Below, in pieces: positions 12,388 to 23,399 of a stretch of DNA of 64,000 nucleotides (positions within the stretch are counted from its first letter, which is position 1; every line of letters starts with the position of its first letter). Where the stretch lies: contig JACAAK010000009.1 in the NCBI GenBank assembly GCA_025093985.1, forward strand, positions 2,356,001 through 2,420,000. Reading direction: 5' to 3'. The position numbers and the translations under genes were made by a program. Source of the stretch: Calvatia gigantea. Lineage: Eukaryota; Basidiomycota; Agaricomycetes; Agaricales; Lycoperdaceae. Under the pieces are notes generated by a model, which saw only the letters and a list, made by a program, of their open reading frames with translations, searched no databases and was not told the origin of the DNA.

Positions 12388-12950
12388 TGTTGAATCTTGA
12401 TCCATACCACTATGTTGGTTCAGTCTATTTATAGCTGAAACAGGTCTCAAGTATTTCACTTTCAGAGGGTCAATAATAACAGACATCTCATAGACTATGG
12501 ACTACATATGAGAGTAATATACTGTACTACTGTAGCTGGTTAAATAACTCTACATGGAATCTTCTAGTACATGCGTTGTACACAGTATGCACCCTTTATA
12601 CTACTGGTAGATAGTGTTACCTCTCTGTTTCAGGTGTATGGTCATGTCACCTAAGACTTAGTATAAGTACCTTTATGTAGTATGAGACATGTATGCCCTT
12701 CAGGTAGGCCTTCTTGGCTATAGACAACCCTCTTCATTCTTCAAATGTACACTCTCTCTTAAGCATGCTTCACTGCTACCTTGCCCTCCTCTATGGAGTT
12801 GATGGGCTGGTATTGCTGGTATAAGACTCTCTGAAATCCTCTGGATCTCCCTTACACCATCTCCGGATGAGTATGACTACCCTCCACTGCTTGCACATAC
12901 ACTAGCATAGTAGTGTGATTATATTGGAATGTTATCTTGTTCTCTCAACA
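12388..12950 (+). repeat. Left LTR of old coding-poor LTR element (copy 1)
   Basis: The repeat begins TGTTGAATC and ends CTCTCAACA, and is homologous along its length to the LTRs at 26328-26869 and 32493-33034. It is strongly CpG-depleted (for example CATACAC where the young copy has CTACACGC). It is directly followed by the primer-binding-site-like GGTTATGGGCCC. Confidence 0.8.
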
Positions 12951-13307
12951 GGTTATGGGCCCTGACTACTGCTCACTCGGACTGCATTTAGTGATGCCAG
13001 TAGAGTTTGAGGAGGCTATAGTTGTATTCAACCTGGGAGACAGTAGTGTCTTTGGTCCACTTGATACCCTGTCTGACCTATGTTGTGAATGTGCACACTA
13101 TGTGTAGCAGTCTGACATGATGCTAACATGTTGTTCACCTATTCTTGGATTAGTCTTGGCAAATCATTACCTTTGGTCTGGTTCAGTCTCTTACAGTCTG
13201 CTCCCTATGCTTTTGGGTTGTAGCAAGAACTATTCCACTCTGGATACTCTGCCTCCATTCTTGTATTCTCTTTGATTGACAATGACTCTTCAGGCTTTCT
13301 GGGTTCT

Positions 13308-13614
13308 TGTTATGAGTTTCCACCGATCATAACGAGTTCCGTACTATTCTGCATTTCCAACTATCCGCGTACCTGTTTCGTCTATTCTATTCCAGCGTTC
13401 TCCGAGATATGACTTGTACCAACTACTACACGCTAACCGGATGTTTCATGTAGTTACTCCATCCGTTCAACTGGATGACCTTAGACATACTTAAGCGTAC
13501 ATACACTCAGTTGTATTCGGTACACTTAACCACCTTCTGTTCTCTTTCCCTTACTCGCCCTCAAGACTTAGCCAGAGCTGCAACCTGAGGTCTAAACCGA
13601 CTAAGGTTGTAACA
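13308..13614 (+). repeat. 5' LTR of gypsy copy 1
   Basis: 307 bp, TG...CA ends. Contains the short inverted repeat GTTATGA/TCATAAC at its left edge. Confidence 0.92.
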
Positions 13615-13695
13615 TTTGGTTAAGCATCACCACCTCACCTTGCAAGAAATAGAGTTGGAAAAGACTCGAACCATGATGAACCTGGGAGCCATTAC

Positions 13696-14844
13696 ATGAG
13701 CTCGAACCCCGACGAATACAGAGAACCCCAGCTCAAAGTCACCGACAACGAGCTCGAAACAGACAGTGAAACTGACTCATCGGACGAAGAAGCAGAGAAC
13801 CCTGAAGTACCTGCACCAGAAACGGTTGTAACAGACAATGAACCCAGAGACACCACACAAGGAGTAAACCCAACAGGAGTAGAAGCAATTATATCAGAAC
13901 TCTTCAACGAACTCAACATAGCAGAAGAGCAGTTAGGACAACCAGAGAACCAAGACACCGAAACAGAATCAGAATCGGGAAATTCAGAAATGACGGACAA
14001 TACTGCGCCCACCACAGCACCTAGCACAAAGGGACTCATACCCGACCCAGGGTTCTTCGATGGAACCCGAACTAAATTCGATGACTGGTGGAGAGCCATG
14101 ACACTCTTCATGAAATTTAACAAAGTCGCCACAGCAGATGACAAAGCCATAGCAGTCTTAGCCAGACTGAGGGGAGGAACAGCAGGAGCATATGCAGCAA
14201 TGAAAGCACCACAAATTCTGGAAGGAGAAGACTCCGTGGACTGGAAAATCTTTGCCGAAGAATTCAAACGAACCTTTTCGGACGATGCCATGAATGCAAA
14301 GGTGGAATGGCAGATCGAAAAATTCAAACAGGGAAATAGGAACATGGCTGACTACCTCATCGAATTCGAAGTACTAAAAAATAAGGCGAAAACTGACAAC
14401 CGACACGCCATGTTCCTGTTGCGGAAAAACGCCCGATAAGATATTATCCACACCATCACAGGCTACCCTCCAGCCGTTCGACCCGACACGTACCCAGAAT
14501 GGAAGGAGGCCATATTAGCAGTTGGACAAGAATATGAGGCATCTGAATACCGAGGAGATAAGAAGACTAATTCGGGAACTACTTATGGAGGAATGGGAGA
14601 ACCCATGGAGATAGGAAGCAGACGACATGTGTTCAATGCAAAAGGAGAACCCAAGTGCTATAACTGCGGCATATTCGGACACATGTCCAAGGACTGCAAG
14701 AAGCCCAAAGGATTAACATGTTACAACTGCGGCAAAATCGGACACATAGCCAAAGCATGCACCGCACCAAAGAAAGTACAGATCCGAGCAATAGACGAAG
14801 CCAAACCAGAGGAACACCAGGATTTTTCCGGAGACTCCGAGTAA
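13696..14844 (+). pseudogene. gag: gag of gypsy copy 1 (one nonsense mutation)
   Basis: ATG 13696 starts an acidic N-terminal region (MSSNPDEYREPQLKVTDNEL), followed by the retrotransposon Gag core (LIPDPGFFDGTRTKFDDWWR, then FMKFNKVATADDKAIAVLAR). A TAA at 14437-14439 interrupts; the frame then continues (DIIHTITGYPPAVRPDTYPE). It ends with two CCHC zinc knuckles, CYNCGIFGHMSKDC and CYNCGKIGHIAKAC, and stops at 14842-14844. Full length would be 382 codons. pol opens in the -1 frame and overlaps the gag end, so pol was probably made by frameshifting; I could not identify the slippery site. Confidence 0.88.
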
Positions 14845-17800
14845 GCGTGGCCTCGAGAGTCAAGAAACTTGTATCTAGGATATCAGAAGAATATTACACG
14901 ATTCCTCAGAAACGAAAGCGCAAACTAAACCTAAAAGGAAAAATCCAAACCCCGACAAAAAGGATAACAGTGAACACTATAGCCGACTCGGGATGCACCA
15001 CCAGTAGCATCAGCAAAAAACTGGTAGACGAAGAAAAAATCCCCACAGAAAAATTAAAACAAGAAATCACAGTACTTAACGCAGACGGCACGGCAAACCA
15101 AGGAGGAAAAGTCACAGAAACAGCTACCATACAGGTAGAAATTGAAGGACACAAAGAGACAATCGAAGCGTCGGTCGTACAACTCCAAGACAGAGCAGAA
15201 ATATTCTTAGGACATGACTGGCTCACCAAACACAATCCAGAAGTAAAATGGCGAACGGGAGAAATAAAGTTCAATTGATGCCCAAAGGACTGCAAATTCC
15301 CGCACCAGAACATCCAGGTAACAGACAGGATCCGAAGCATGGCCACCACTGAAGACATATGGGAAGAAGAAGAAGAACCTGACCCCACCGAGCCATCAGA
15401 CCTACCAGACTACGTCCGACCATTCACACATCTATTCAACAAAACCACATTCGACAAATTACCCGAACGAACGGAATGGGACCATGAGATAATCCTAATA
15501 GAAGACGCACCCAAAGAAATCAATACAGGAACTTACAACATGACGATCAAGGAGCAGGATGAACTCAAAGCATTTGTTAAAGAAAACCTCGAGTCAGGAC
15601 GAATACGACCATCGAAGTCACCATATGCCGCACCCACCTTTTTCATTCCAAAAAAGAATGGCTCAAAACGACTCATTCAAGACTACCGATGGTTGAATAA
15701 CGTAGTTGTTAAAGACAAAACACCGCTACCTCGAATCGGAGAAGTCATTGACAAATTAGGAAAAGCCAAATACTTCAACAAACTAGACATCATTTGGGGC
15801 TACAACAACGTCCATATCAAAGAAGGAGACGAGTGGAAAGCAGCCTTCCTAACCAACGAAGGACTATTCGAACCCACAGTTATGTTCTTTGGTCTTAGCA
15901 ATTCACCAGGGACATTCTCAAGAATGATGGCGAGCATCTTTCGAGACCTGTTACGCAACGGAGATATGTATAGTAAACTACATGGACGACTTCGCAATTC
16001 CAGGCGACACCAAAGAACAACTGCGAGAACGAACGATCTGATTCCTGGAAAGAGCGGCCAAGCACAACCTATGCTTCAAACAATCTAAATGCATTTTCGA
16101 CGCCGAAGAAATCCTGATGCTAGGAGTAACAGTAGGCCACGGACGCATTGAAATGGAGGCCGAAAAAGTAAAATCGGTACAAGAATGGCCCCAACCGCAC
16201 AACAAAAAAGGAATAGAAAGATTCCTCGGTTTCGCCAACTACTACCGCCGATTTATAAAAAACTTCAGCAAGATAGCGGCCCCATTGAACAGACTAAAAG
16301 GATCAGAAGAGTGGGAATGGAGAGAGGAACAACAATCTGCATTCGACGAACTAAAACAACAAATCACAGAAGAACCCACCCTAACGCTGCCCCAAAAAGA
16401 AGGTCAATTCCAAGTAGAAGTCGATGCATCGAACTATGCATTAGGGGGAGTACTCTCACAAGAACAAAATTCGAAATGGCACCCAATCGCATTCACATCC
16501 TGTACATTATCACCGGCGGAACGAAACTACGAAATCTATGACAAAGAGCTGCTGGCCATCATGCACGCATTAAAAGAATGGTGACACTACCTACTGGACG
16601 CAGAGGAAAAATTCGAAATCTGGACTGACCACGAAAACCTGAAATACTATAGGGAACCCCAAAAATTAAACGGCCGACAAGCAAGATGGTACCTACGGCT
16701 ACAAGATTACGATTTCATATTGCACCACATACCAGGGAAAATGAATACAAAAGCGGACCTCCTCTCCAGAATCTATCAAGAACCAGACCAAGAAGAAGAA
16801 AAACTAGTCACCATGATCCGAGATGCCTGGTGGATGGGCAAAAAGGACAATGAACCATGGGAAGGAACCATCCTACTCCGCGCTGAACTATTTATGGAAC
16901 TGACCTTCAAAGAACGAATCAAGGCGAACAAAAGAAGAGAAATGGCCATTACCAAAAAAATACACGACCAAGACCCTGACATCACTGAACACGACGGGAT
17001 AATCTACAAAAAAGCCAGCATGTATGTACCACCCAAACCGGCACTCAGAGAAGAAATACTACACCAATACCACGATGCTCCCGATACAGGACACCCGGGA
17101 CAACACCAAATGATCGAGTTGGTGAACAGGGATTACTGGTGGCCAGCAATCAGAACGGACGTTCAGAGGTACATCAGAGGTTGCCAGAGTTGCCAATGAA
17201 ATAAGCCACGCAAGACACCTCTGAAGACACCTCTACACCCGCTCCCCATCCCCAACGGTCCATGGGAAGAAGTGAGTATCGACCTCATTGGGCCACTGCC
17301 CGAATCAGAAGGAAAGGACGCCATCCTAGTCATTGTCGATTGATTCTCAAAAATGATACGACTTGTAGCGACAAGGACGGATGTTTCCTCAAAGAACTAG
17401 CACAGCACTACCAGGACGAAATATGGAAGTTACACAGAATGCCGAGGAAAGTCCTTAGTGACCAAGGACCACAGTTTGCATCCGAATTCACCGACGAACT
17501 ATTCAAAGGACTAGGGATAGAATGAAATCTGTCAACGGCCTACCACCCACAAACCGACGGACAAACAGAAAGGATCAACAGAGAGGTCGAAACATACTTG
17601 AGGATATACTGCAACTACGACCAAAACGACTGGACAAAATGGCTACCCATGGCCGAATTCCAATACAACGACAAGAAACACAGCGGCACACAGGCGACAC
17701 CATTCTATCTAAACTATGGCAGACACCCCTGGAAAGGAAAGGAAAATGGAATGACGAACAACCCTAGCAGCACGGAGTTCTTGAAATAGCTCCAAAACAC

Positions 17801-18382
17801 AAGAAATAACGCCGCTTCCACACTACGATCATATCAAGAAAAGATGAAACAGACACATGATAATAGCAAAATGAACACGAGGACATACTAGATCAACGAT
17901 GAAGTATGGTTAGAAAACACCAATATCCATACCAATCAGCCATCAAAGAAGCTAGGCCAGAAAAGGTATGGACCTTTCCGAATTAAGGAAAAAATAGGAG
18001 AAGCGGCATATTGGCTAGCGATACCAGAAGGATGGGCCATCCACGACGTATTCAACGAACAGCTGTTGACCCTGACACAGAAAGCATCATTCCACATCCA
18101 GAAAGAAGCACCAGCGCCTGAACCAATGATCATCAACAATGAAGAGGAGTACGAAGTAGAAGAAGTCCGAGGGAAATGACGAAAAGGAAGGGGATATCAA
18201 TTCCTTATACACTGGAAAGGATACAGCAACGAAGAAGATACGTGGACAGCGGAGTCAAATTTGCAAAACACCCAAGATGCAATAGCGGAATACCACAAAA
18301 GGCATCCGGAGGATACCTATAAAAAGAGGGGCAAGAAATCCAGAAAGCTATCAGCCAAGTCAGCCCCCAGACAGAAATACTA
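14718..18382 (+). pseudogene. pol: pol of gypsy copy 1: protease, RT, RNase H, integrase, chromodomain (broken)
   Basis: Domains in order: protease with TIADSGCTTSS near 14,977-15,010; reverse transcriptase (TFFIPKKNGSKRLIQDYRWL, then FFGLSNSPGTFSRMM) with the YMDD box near 15,978-15,990; RNase H ([36 protein letters not shown]); integrase zinc region (HQYHDAPDTGHPGQHQ to CQSCQ); integrase core ([30 protein letters not shown]); and a chromodomain (GYQFLIHWKGYSNEEDTWTA) near 18,195-18,255. Breaks: TGA at 15276, 16039, 16582, 17197, 17341 and 17523; a frameshift just before YMDD (near 15,966-15,974); and others near 17,380 and further on. At least four of these TGA codons stand where the related minus copy keeps arginine. 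pol ends with TAG 18380-18382, two codons before the ORF3 start. Confidence 0.88.
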
Positions 18383-18389
18383 GCCAAAC

Positions 18390-19376
18390 ATGTCCTCCCA
18401 AGCCAACCGCATCTCTATCAACTCCCTCGTCCACCCCAACCCGACCACGATCTCCTCAGTCCCCCTTCCAAAACCAGGCAACAGCCATGCGCCCGTACCC
18501 CAAGGAACCCGTTATAACCTCGCAACCACCCCGTCCCCTGCACAAGGACTCCTCGAGGCCCTCCTCAAAGATGTCAACAAAGCCACAAACGATGAAGTGG
18601 AAACAATCACAGCCCAGAACAAACGACTCGCAGTAAACCGTCACATCACCCTTGCCACCGCTTGTATCACCTTCACAGACATGTATGCTGGGTTCACCAA
18701 CACATCATCCTCTACAAGCCAGCACATCCCCGCCATCTTCCGCGTATTAGAATTATCCACCCTCACACCCAGCGAACAAAACTGGGTTCACAGTCTTCAG
18801 AGCCATGTTGACCTCGCTCTAGAGGTATTCAAACACCTCGATATCGCTGACATCTTCTTGGAACTTGCAGACGTCGCCATGAACTTGCTAGGACGTGATA
18901 AAACCACCGAAGACCCTGATATCAACCAGCTCGTTACGTGTATCGGAATCACTCTCACCGACCTACACACTACCATCCGTCCCCCACCAGCCAAACGAGC
19001 CGACACACCCATGGACGAAGAAACCACCGTCTCAATGAAAGAAGAAGTCAACGCACTCCGACAATTCATAAAAACTATCACCCCACCACAGATCGTATTG
19101 GTTTTTCTCCTACCGACAAGATTCCGCACTGTATTACCAGGCCAAGAGAAGGACCAACACTACTGGAGAACGATAGTCAAGAGTTACTGGGACAACTCCA
19201 CCGTAACCGAGTTCCCCTTCAACGGAGTCCCAGTCCCTATCCGTCAAGATGGCCGCAGCCACTTGCCCGTCTTCTTCGCACGCTCAAACAAAGGAAAGTA
19301 CCTCATCGGAGCCACCAAGAAAGCCCTTGCCACAGCCATAGTCAACGGAGAGTTCGACGAACTTCCTGAGGCATGA
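18390..19376 (+). CDS. Third ORF of the gypsy element, unknown function (intact, 328 aa)
   Basis: Starts ATG 18390 (MSSQANRISINSLVHPNPTT) and ends TGA 19374-19376 with no interruption, although gag and pol in the same element are broken. The first 60 residues are Pro/Ser-rich. The rest is predicted mostly helical (PAQGLLEALLKDVNKATNDE, ACITFTDMYAGFTN), with a conserved C-terminal block (FRTVLPGQEKDQHYWRTIVK, YWDNSTVTEFPFNGVPVPI, LPVFFARSNKGKYLIGATKK). I see no signal peptide or clear membrane segment, so it is not an obvious envelope. Its place after the chromodomain is where env sits in errantiviruses. It is in the same frame as pol, separated by TAG and two sense codons. Relatives lie at 22115-23098, 33114-34097 and 34791-35780. 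It resembles no family I know. Confidence 0.8.
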   Translation: MSSQANRISINSLVHPNPTTISSVPLPKPGNSHAPVPQGTRYNLATTPSPAQGLLEALLKDVNKATNDEVETITAQNKRLAVNRHITLATACITFTDMYAGFTNTSSSTSQHIPAIFRVLELSTLTPSEQNWVHSLQSHVDLALEVFKHLDIADIFLELADVAMNLLGRDKTTEDPDINQLVTCIGITLTDLHTTIRPPPAKRADTPMDEETTVSMKEEVNALRQFIKTITPPQIVLVFLLPTRFRTVLPGQEKDQHYWRTIVKSYWDNSTVTEFPFNGVPVPIRQDGRSHLPVFFARSNKGKYLIGATKKALATAIVNGEFDELPEA

Positions 19377-19394
19377 AGTCTAATCGGAGGGTAT

Positions 19395-19701
19395 TGTTAT
19401 GAGTTTCCACCGATCATAACAAGTTCCATACTATTCTGCATTTCCAACTATCCGCGTACCTGTTTCGTCTATTCTAGTCCAGCGTTCTCCGAGATATGAC
19501 TTGTACCAACTACTACGCTCTAACCGGACGTTTCATGTAGTTACTCCATCCATTCAACTGGATGACCTTAGACATACTTAAGCGTACATACACTCAGTTG
19601 TATTCGGTACGCTTAACCACCTTCTGTTCTCTTTCCCTTACTCGCCCTCAAGACTTAGCCAGAGCTGCAACCTGAGGTCTAAACCGACTAAGGTCGTAAC
19701 A
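19395..19701 (+). repeat. 3' LTR of gypsy copy 1
   Basis: 307 bp, same ends as the 5' LTR; followed by target duplication GTTCT. Confidence 0.92.
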
Positions 19702-22114
19702 GTTCTCTTCAAATCCACCTCAGAATTAGCTTATACATTGTATCATTTACACTGAGCATTACACTCCACTCCGCTGGTTATTTTGCTGGGTCCAGGATAA
19801 TACATCTTGTTGACTGCAATAAAAACCGCAGTGTCAGGTAAAACTATAAGTCTTGTGTTTTTGTGTTCCAAGTCAATTGGGTTATCCCACCTTGAGTTCC
19901 AAACACACCACAAGCAAGAACCTGAGCCACTTGATCCACTTGGTTGGCAGTAATACAGTAAGTCGCCAAGTCCTACTTAGTCTTAAAGCTGGGATATATG
20001 CAATATCTTGAGAAGTCCATGTTTTGTTCCTTCACTAGGCTTCAATGCTTTACCCTTCCATGTCTAATCAACTACCACTTATTCCTTCAATGGATTGTCC
20101 ATGCACATCTGCACTTTATGCCACACTAAGGCAATGGACTATAGTACTTGCAGCACTTACATTAGTATGGTTGACAGTGACTGAAAGGTCAGCAGCACCA
20201 ATAAAATCATGGACATTAGTCCAAGTTGCAGCAGTAGCCGCACATGCAAATTATCCAAAGGAGATGACAAGGAGAAGAATGCTTCACAGTGTCCTTGTAG
20301 CAGGGAAATAAGGGAAGAAGGATAATGAGCCAGATATTCTGCTATTATGTTATTATCAGGAAACATTTAGGATGTAGTTTAAATACTATGCTGGCATAAT
20401 GTTGCTGCAGTATACTATTTCTCTTGTAGAGGTGCTGCATTGTCATATATCATGCCCTACTTCTAGCACCAATATTACTCTGCTTGAGTTAAGTACATTA
20501 TTGCACCCAAGCTTGAGACCTGCCGCCGACCTTAAATGGTCTTCATCACAAAGAGCAAGGATAAGTGTGGTTCATACCACTTTGTCCACCAATGGCTGGG
20601 AAAAACAAAGGGAGCTTTAAAGAAGTTTGACTTTATGGAAGTCACTGTCCACGATTGGGATTTGTGCACACCATTTAGCATCTATGATTGAGAAAGAGGT
20701 TTTAGTTTGAGCACCAAGGTACATCACACTGACAAGCTCTTTAAGAAATCCTATTGCTGCTCCTAATAGAGCTTGGTACCAGAGGAGTACTTGTGATCAC
20801 CATTGTTATAGATGATGCAAACCTTGAGCCCAATGGAAGGATATATGGATTAGTACTTCCAACTTCATCCTCTTTGATAAATGCATTGAAAGCTGGCACG
20901 AGCAATGCCACTTCTAAGCAACAAGTGAGCCATCCTTATGGATAATATGAAGATGAGTGCAGGAGTATTTTGCTCTATTCACTTGAGAAGAACATCTCTA
21001 GCAAGATCTTGTGAATTGCCTCATTAAAAGGAAGGAAGCAATGACATGTCTCAGAATAAGCAGTAATAGCTCCCAACATAAATGGTTAAGCTCTTGCACT
21101 TTGTCACTGGATTATATCCCTTGACCTCGCCACTTTATATTAGGCTTGAGGCATAGGAACCAAAGTCCTTTGGAATGACAAGTAGCTGAACTGCATTATA
21201 TTCCAGCATATATCTACAGACTTTAGGGAAAGATTTGTTTGTGCCACATTAAGTGTTGCACCAATCTTCTATCAAGAAAATCTTATAACACATGTCCTTG
21301 AGTGTAATGCTTTTGAGGCAATCATTAAAGGTTACCACCTTTACAACTAGTCAGAAGGAGCTGTATATTCCACCTGATCTCATCATTGTACATGAACTTG
21401 CAATCTAAGCAAGGATATTTCAGTTGCATAAAACATTATGCCTAACTAGACTATATTGTTTGACACCATTGAACAGAACATTCCTTCGATTGTGCCTTCT
21501 CCACATCATTCTAGACCTGTTGAAGTTAGCACTCCAATTCTATTGCCATCCTAGATATATCATGGGGGAAATTGCACCAGTATCTCTTTTAGGACTCTTT
21601 TTTATACAAATATCCTTGTTCTTGAGCATTTTACTTGGACTTGATGGAAATGCTTGTCACTTATTGCAATGCTACTCCACGACTTCTCATCTCACAATTG
21701 TAAGGTTGTCCTCCTTCAAAAGAAGTCTTGAGGCTCCAAGTGTGTTTGAGAAACCTCTTCAGTATGCAGCTTAATTGCCACCTGTTACGACCTTAGTCTG
21801 AGTTTACCTCAGGTTGCAACTTCAGCTAAGACTTGAGGGCAAGTAAGGGGAGGAGAACAAGAGATAGTTAAGCATACCGAATACAGTGGATGTATGTATG
21901 CTTAAATACAGAGAATCATCCAGTTGAATGGATGGGGTAACTATATGAAATGTCTGGTAAGGTAGGTGTAGTAGTTATCACGAGTCATAGCTGGAGATTG
22001 CTCAACAGGAATAGGTGAAACAGATGTACTAGTAGTATAGAAATGCAGACAAGGATGGAATACAATGTGATTGGTGGAAAACCATAACAATACCCCCCAA
22101 TTTGGCTTCATGCC

Positions 22115-23098
22115 TCAGGAAGCTTTGTCAAAGTCGCCATTGACTATGGCAGAGGTGAGGGCTTTCTTGGTGGCTCTGATGAGGTACTTTCCATCATTCA
22201 AATATGCGAAGAAGACAGGCAAGTGGCTTTGACTGTCCTGGTGGATAGGGACTGGAATGCCATTGAATGGGAAGTCGGTTGTGGTGGAGTTGTCCCAATA
22301 GTTCTTGACTATTGTTCTCCAGTAGTGTTGGTCCTTTTCTTGTCCTGATAACACAGTGTGGAATCTTGTGGGAGGAAGAAAAACCAATATGAGTTGTGGT
22401 GGAGTGATTGTTTTTATGAAACGGTGGAGCGAGTTGACTTCTTCTTTCATGGAGACAGTTGTTTCTTCGTCCATGGGTGTGTTGGATTGGATCAGTGGTG
22501 TGGGGTTAATTGTGGTGTGTAGTTCGGAGAGGGTACTATGGATTCTGTTGACAAGGGCATTAATCTCCAGATCTTCAGTGGTCTTGTCACATCTAAGTAG
22601 GTTCATTGCTACATTGGCAAGTTCTAGGAAAATGTTGGCAATATCGAGGTGTTTGAACACTTCAAGTCCGAGGTCGATGTGGTTGTGGAGACTGTGGACA
22701 CAGTCTTGTTCACTGGATGTGAGTGTGGATTGGTCTAAGACTCAGAAAATGGCAGGAATGTGCTGGTTGGTAGATGAGAATGTGTTAGCAAACCCTGTAT
22801 ACATATTAGTGAAGGTAATGCATGCAGTGGCGAGGACAATGTGTCTGTTGATGACTAGCTGCTTGTTTTGAGCAGTGATGGTTTCTATTTCACTGTTGGT
22901 GGCTTTGTCAACATCTTTTAGTAGGGATTCAAGGAGCCCCTGCGCTGGGGATGGCATGGTGGCAAGGTTGTAACAAGTGCCCTAGAGGACAGGTGCTTGG
23001 CTGTTGCCTGGTTTTGGGAGGGGAACAGAGAAGATTGTGGTTGGGTTGGGGTGGATGAGGGAATGGATAGTGACATGGTTGGCTTGGGAGGAAGGCAT
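22115..23098 (-). pseudogene. ORF3 of gypsy copy 2 (one internal TGA)
   Basis: ATG 23098 to TGA near 22115, 328 codons with no net indel relative to the intact ORF3. One nonsense codon, TGA at 22744-22742, falls after PAIF, where copy 1 has arginine. The C-terminal block reads FHTVLSGQEKDQHYWRTIVK and DFPFNGIPVPIHQDSQSHL. Confidence 0.8.
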
Positions 23099-23399
23099 GT
23101 CTGGCTAGTTTTCTTGGCTGGATAATGATTTTTTGGCTTTTCTGCCCCTCTTTTTATGGGTATCCTCTGGATGCCTCTTTTGGTAATCTGCTATTGTGTC
23201 TTGAGCATTTGTCAAGTTGGATTCTGCTGTCCATGTATCTTCTTCATTGCTGTACCCCTTCCAATGGACTAGAAATTGATAGCCCCTTCCGCATTTCCTT
23301 CATCTGCAGATCTCCTCTACTTCATACTCCTCTTCATTGTTGATGATGACTGGGTCAGGTGCCAATGGTTGTCTTTGGCTCAGGAACTCAGCCTCGTGG

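Larger units (their letters stand above)
13308..19701 (+). mobile_element. Full-length Ty3/gypsy chromovirus with extra 3' ORF (gypsy copy 1), inactive
   Basis: Two 307-bp LTRs (13308-13614 and 19395-19701; TGTTATGAG to GTAACA) enclose gag, pol and a third ORF. The 5-bp target duplication GTTCT flanks it (13303-13307 and 19702-19706). A purine-rich tract CGGAGGGTAT precedes the right LTR. The LTRs differ at roughly ten positions, about half of them CpG versus TpG/CpA. pol is disabled by several TGA stops and by frameshifts, while the third ORF is still open. Confidence 0.92.
12388..21782 (+). mobile_element. Coding-poor LTR retroelement, old copy 1, split by a gypsy insertion and truncated
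   Basis: The left LTR is 12388-12950, the interior runs to 13307, then gypsy copy 1 (13308-19701) interrupts, and the interior resumes at 19702. Joining the two sides (GGGTTCT then CTTCAAATCC) restores the order seen at 27,212-27,235 in copy 2. Homology with copy 2 continues (GAGCATTACACTCC, CTTGTGTTCCAAGTCAATTGGG, GTGTAATGCTTTTGAGGC) to about 21,780, where gypsy copy 2 begins. The remaining interior and the right LTR are lost. No ORF of retroelement type was found, as in copy 2. Heavy CpG loss marks it as much older than copy 2. Confidence 0.75.

Noticed and set aside
13692..14345. 217-codon minus ORF opposite gag
   Set aside because: Antisense shadow of the gag coding region; the plus frame has Gag core and zinc knuckles, while the minus frame is Ser-rich without motif.
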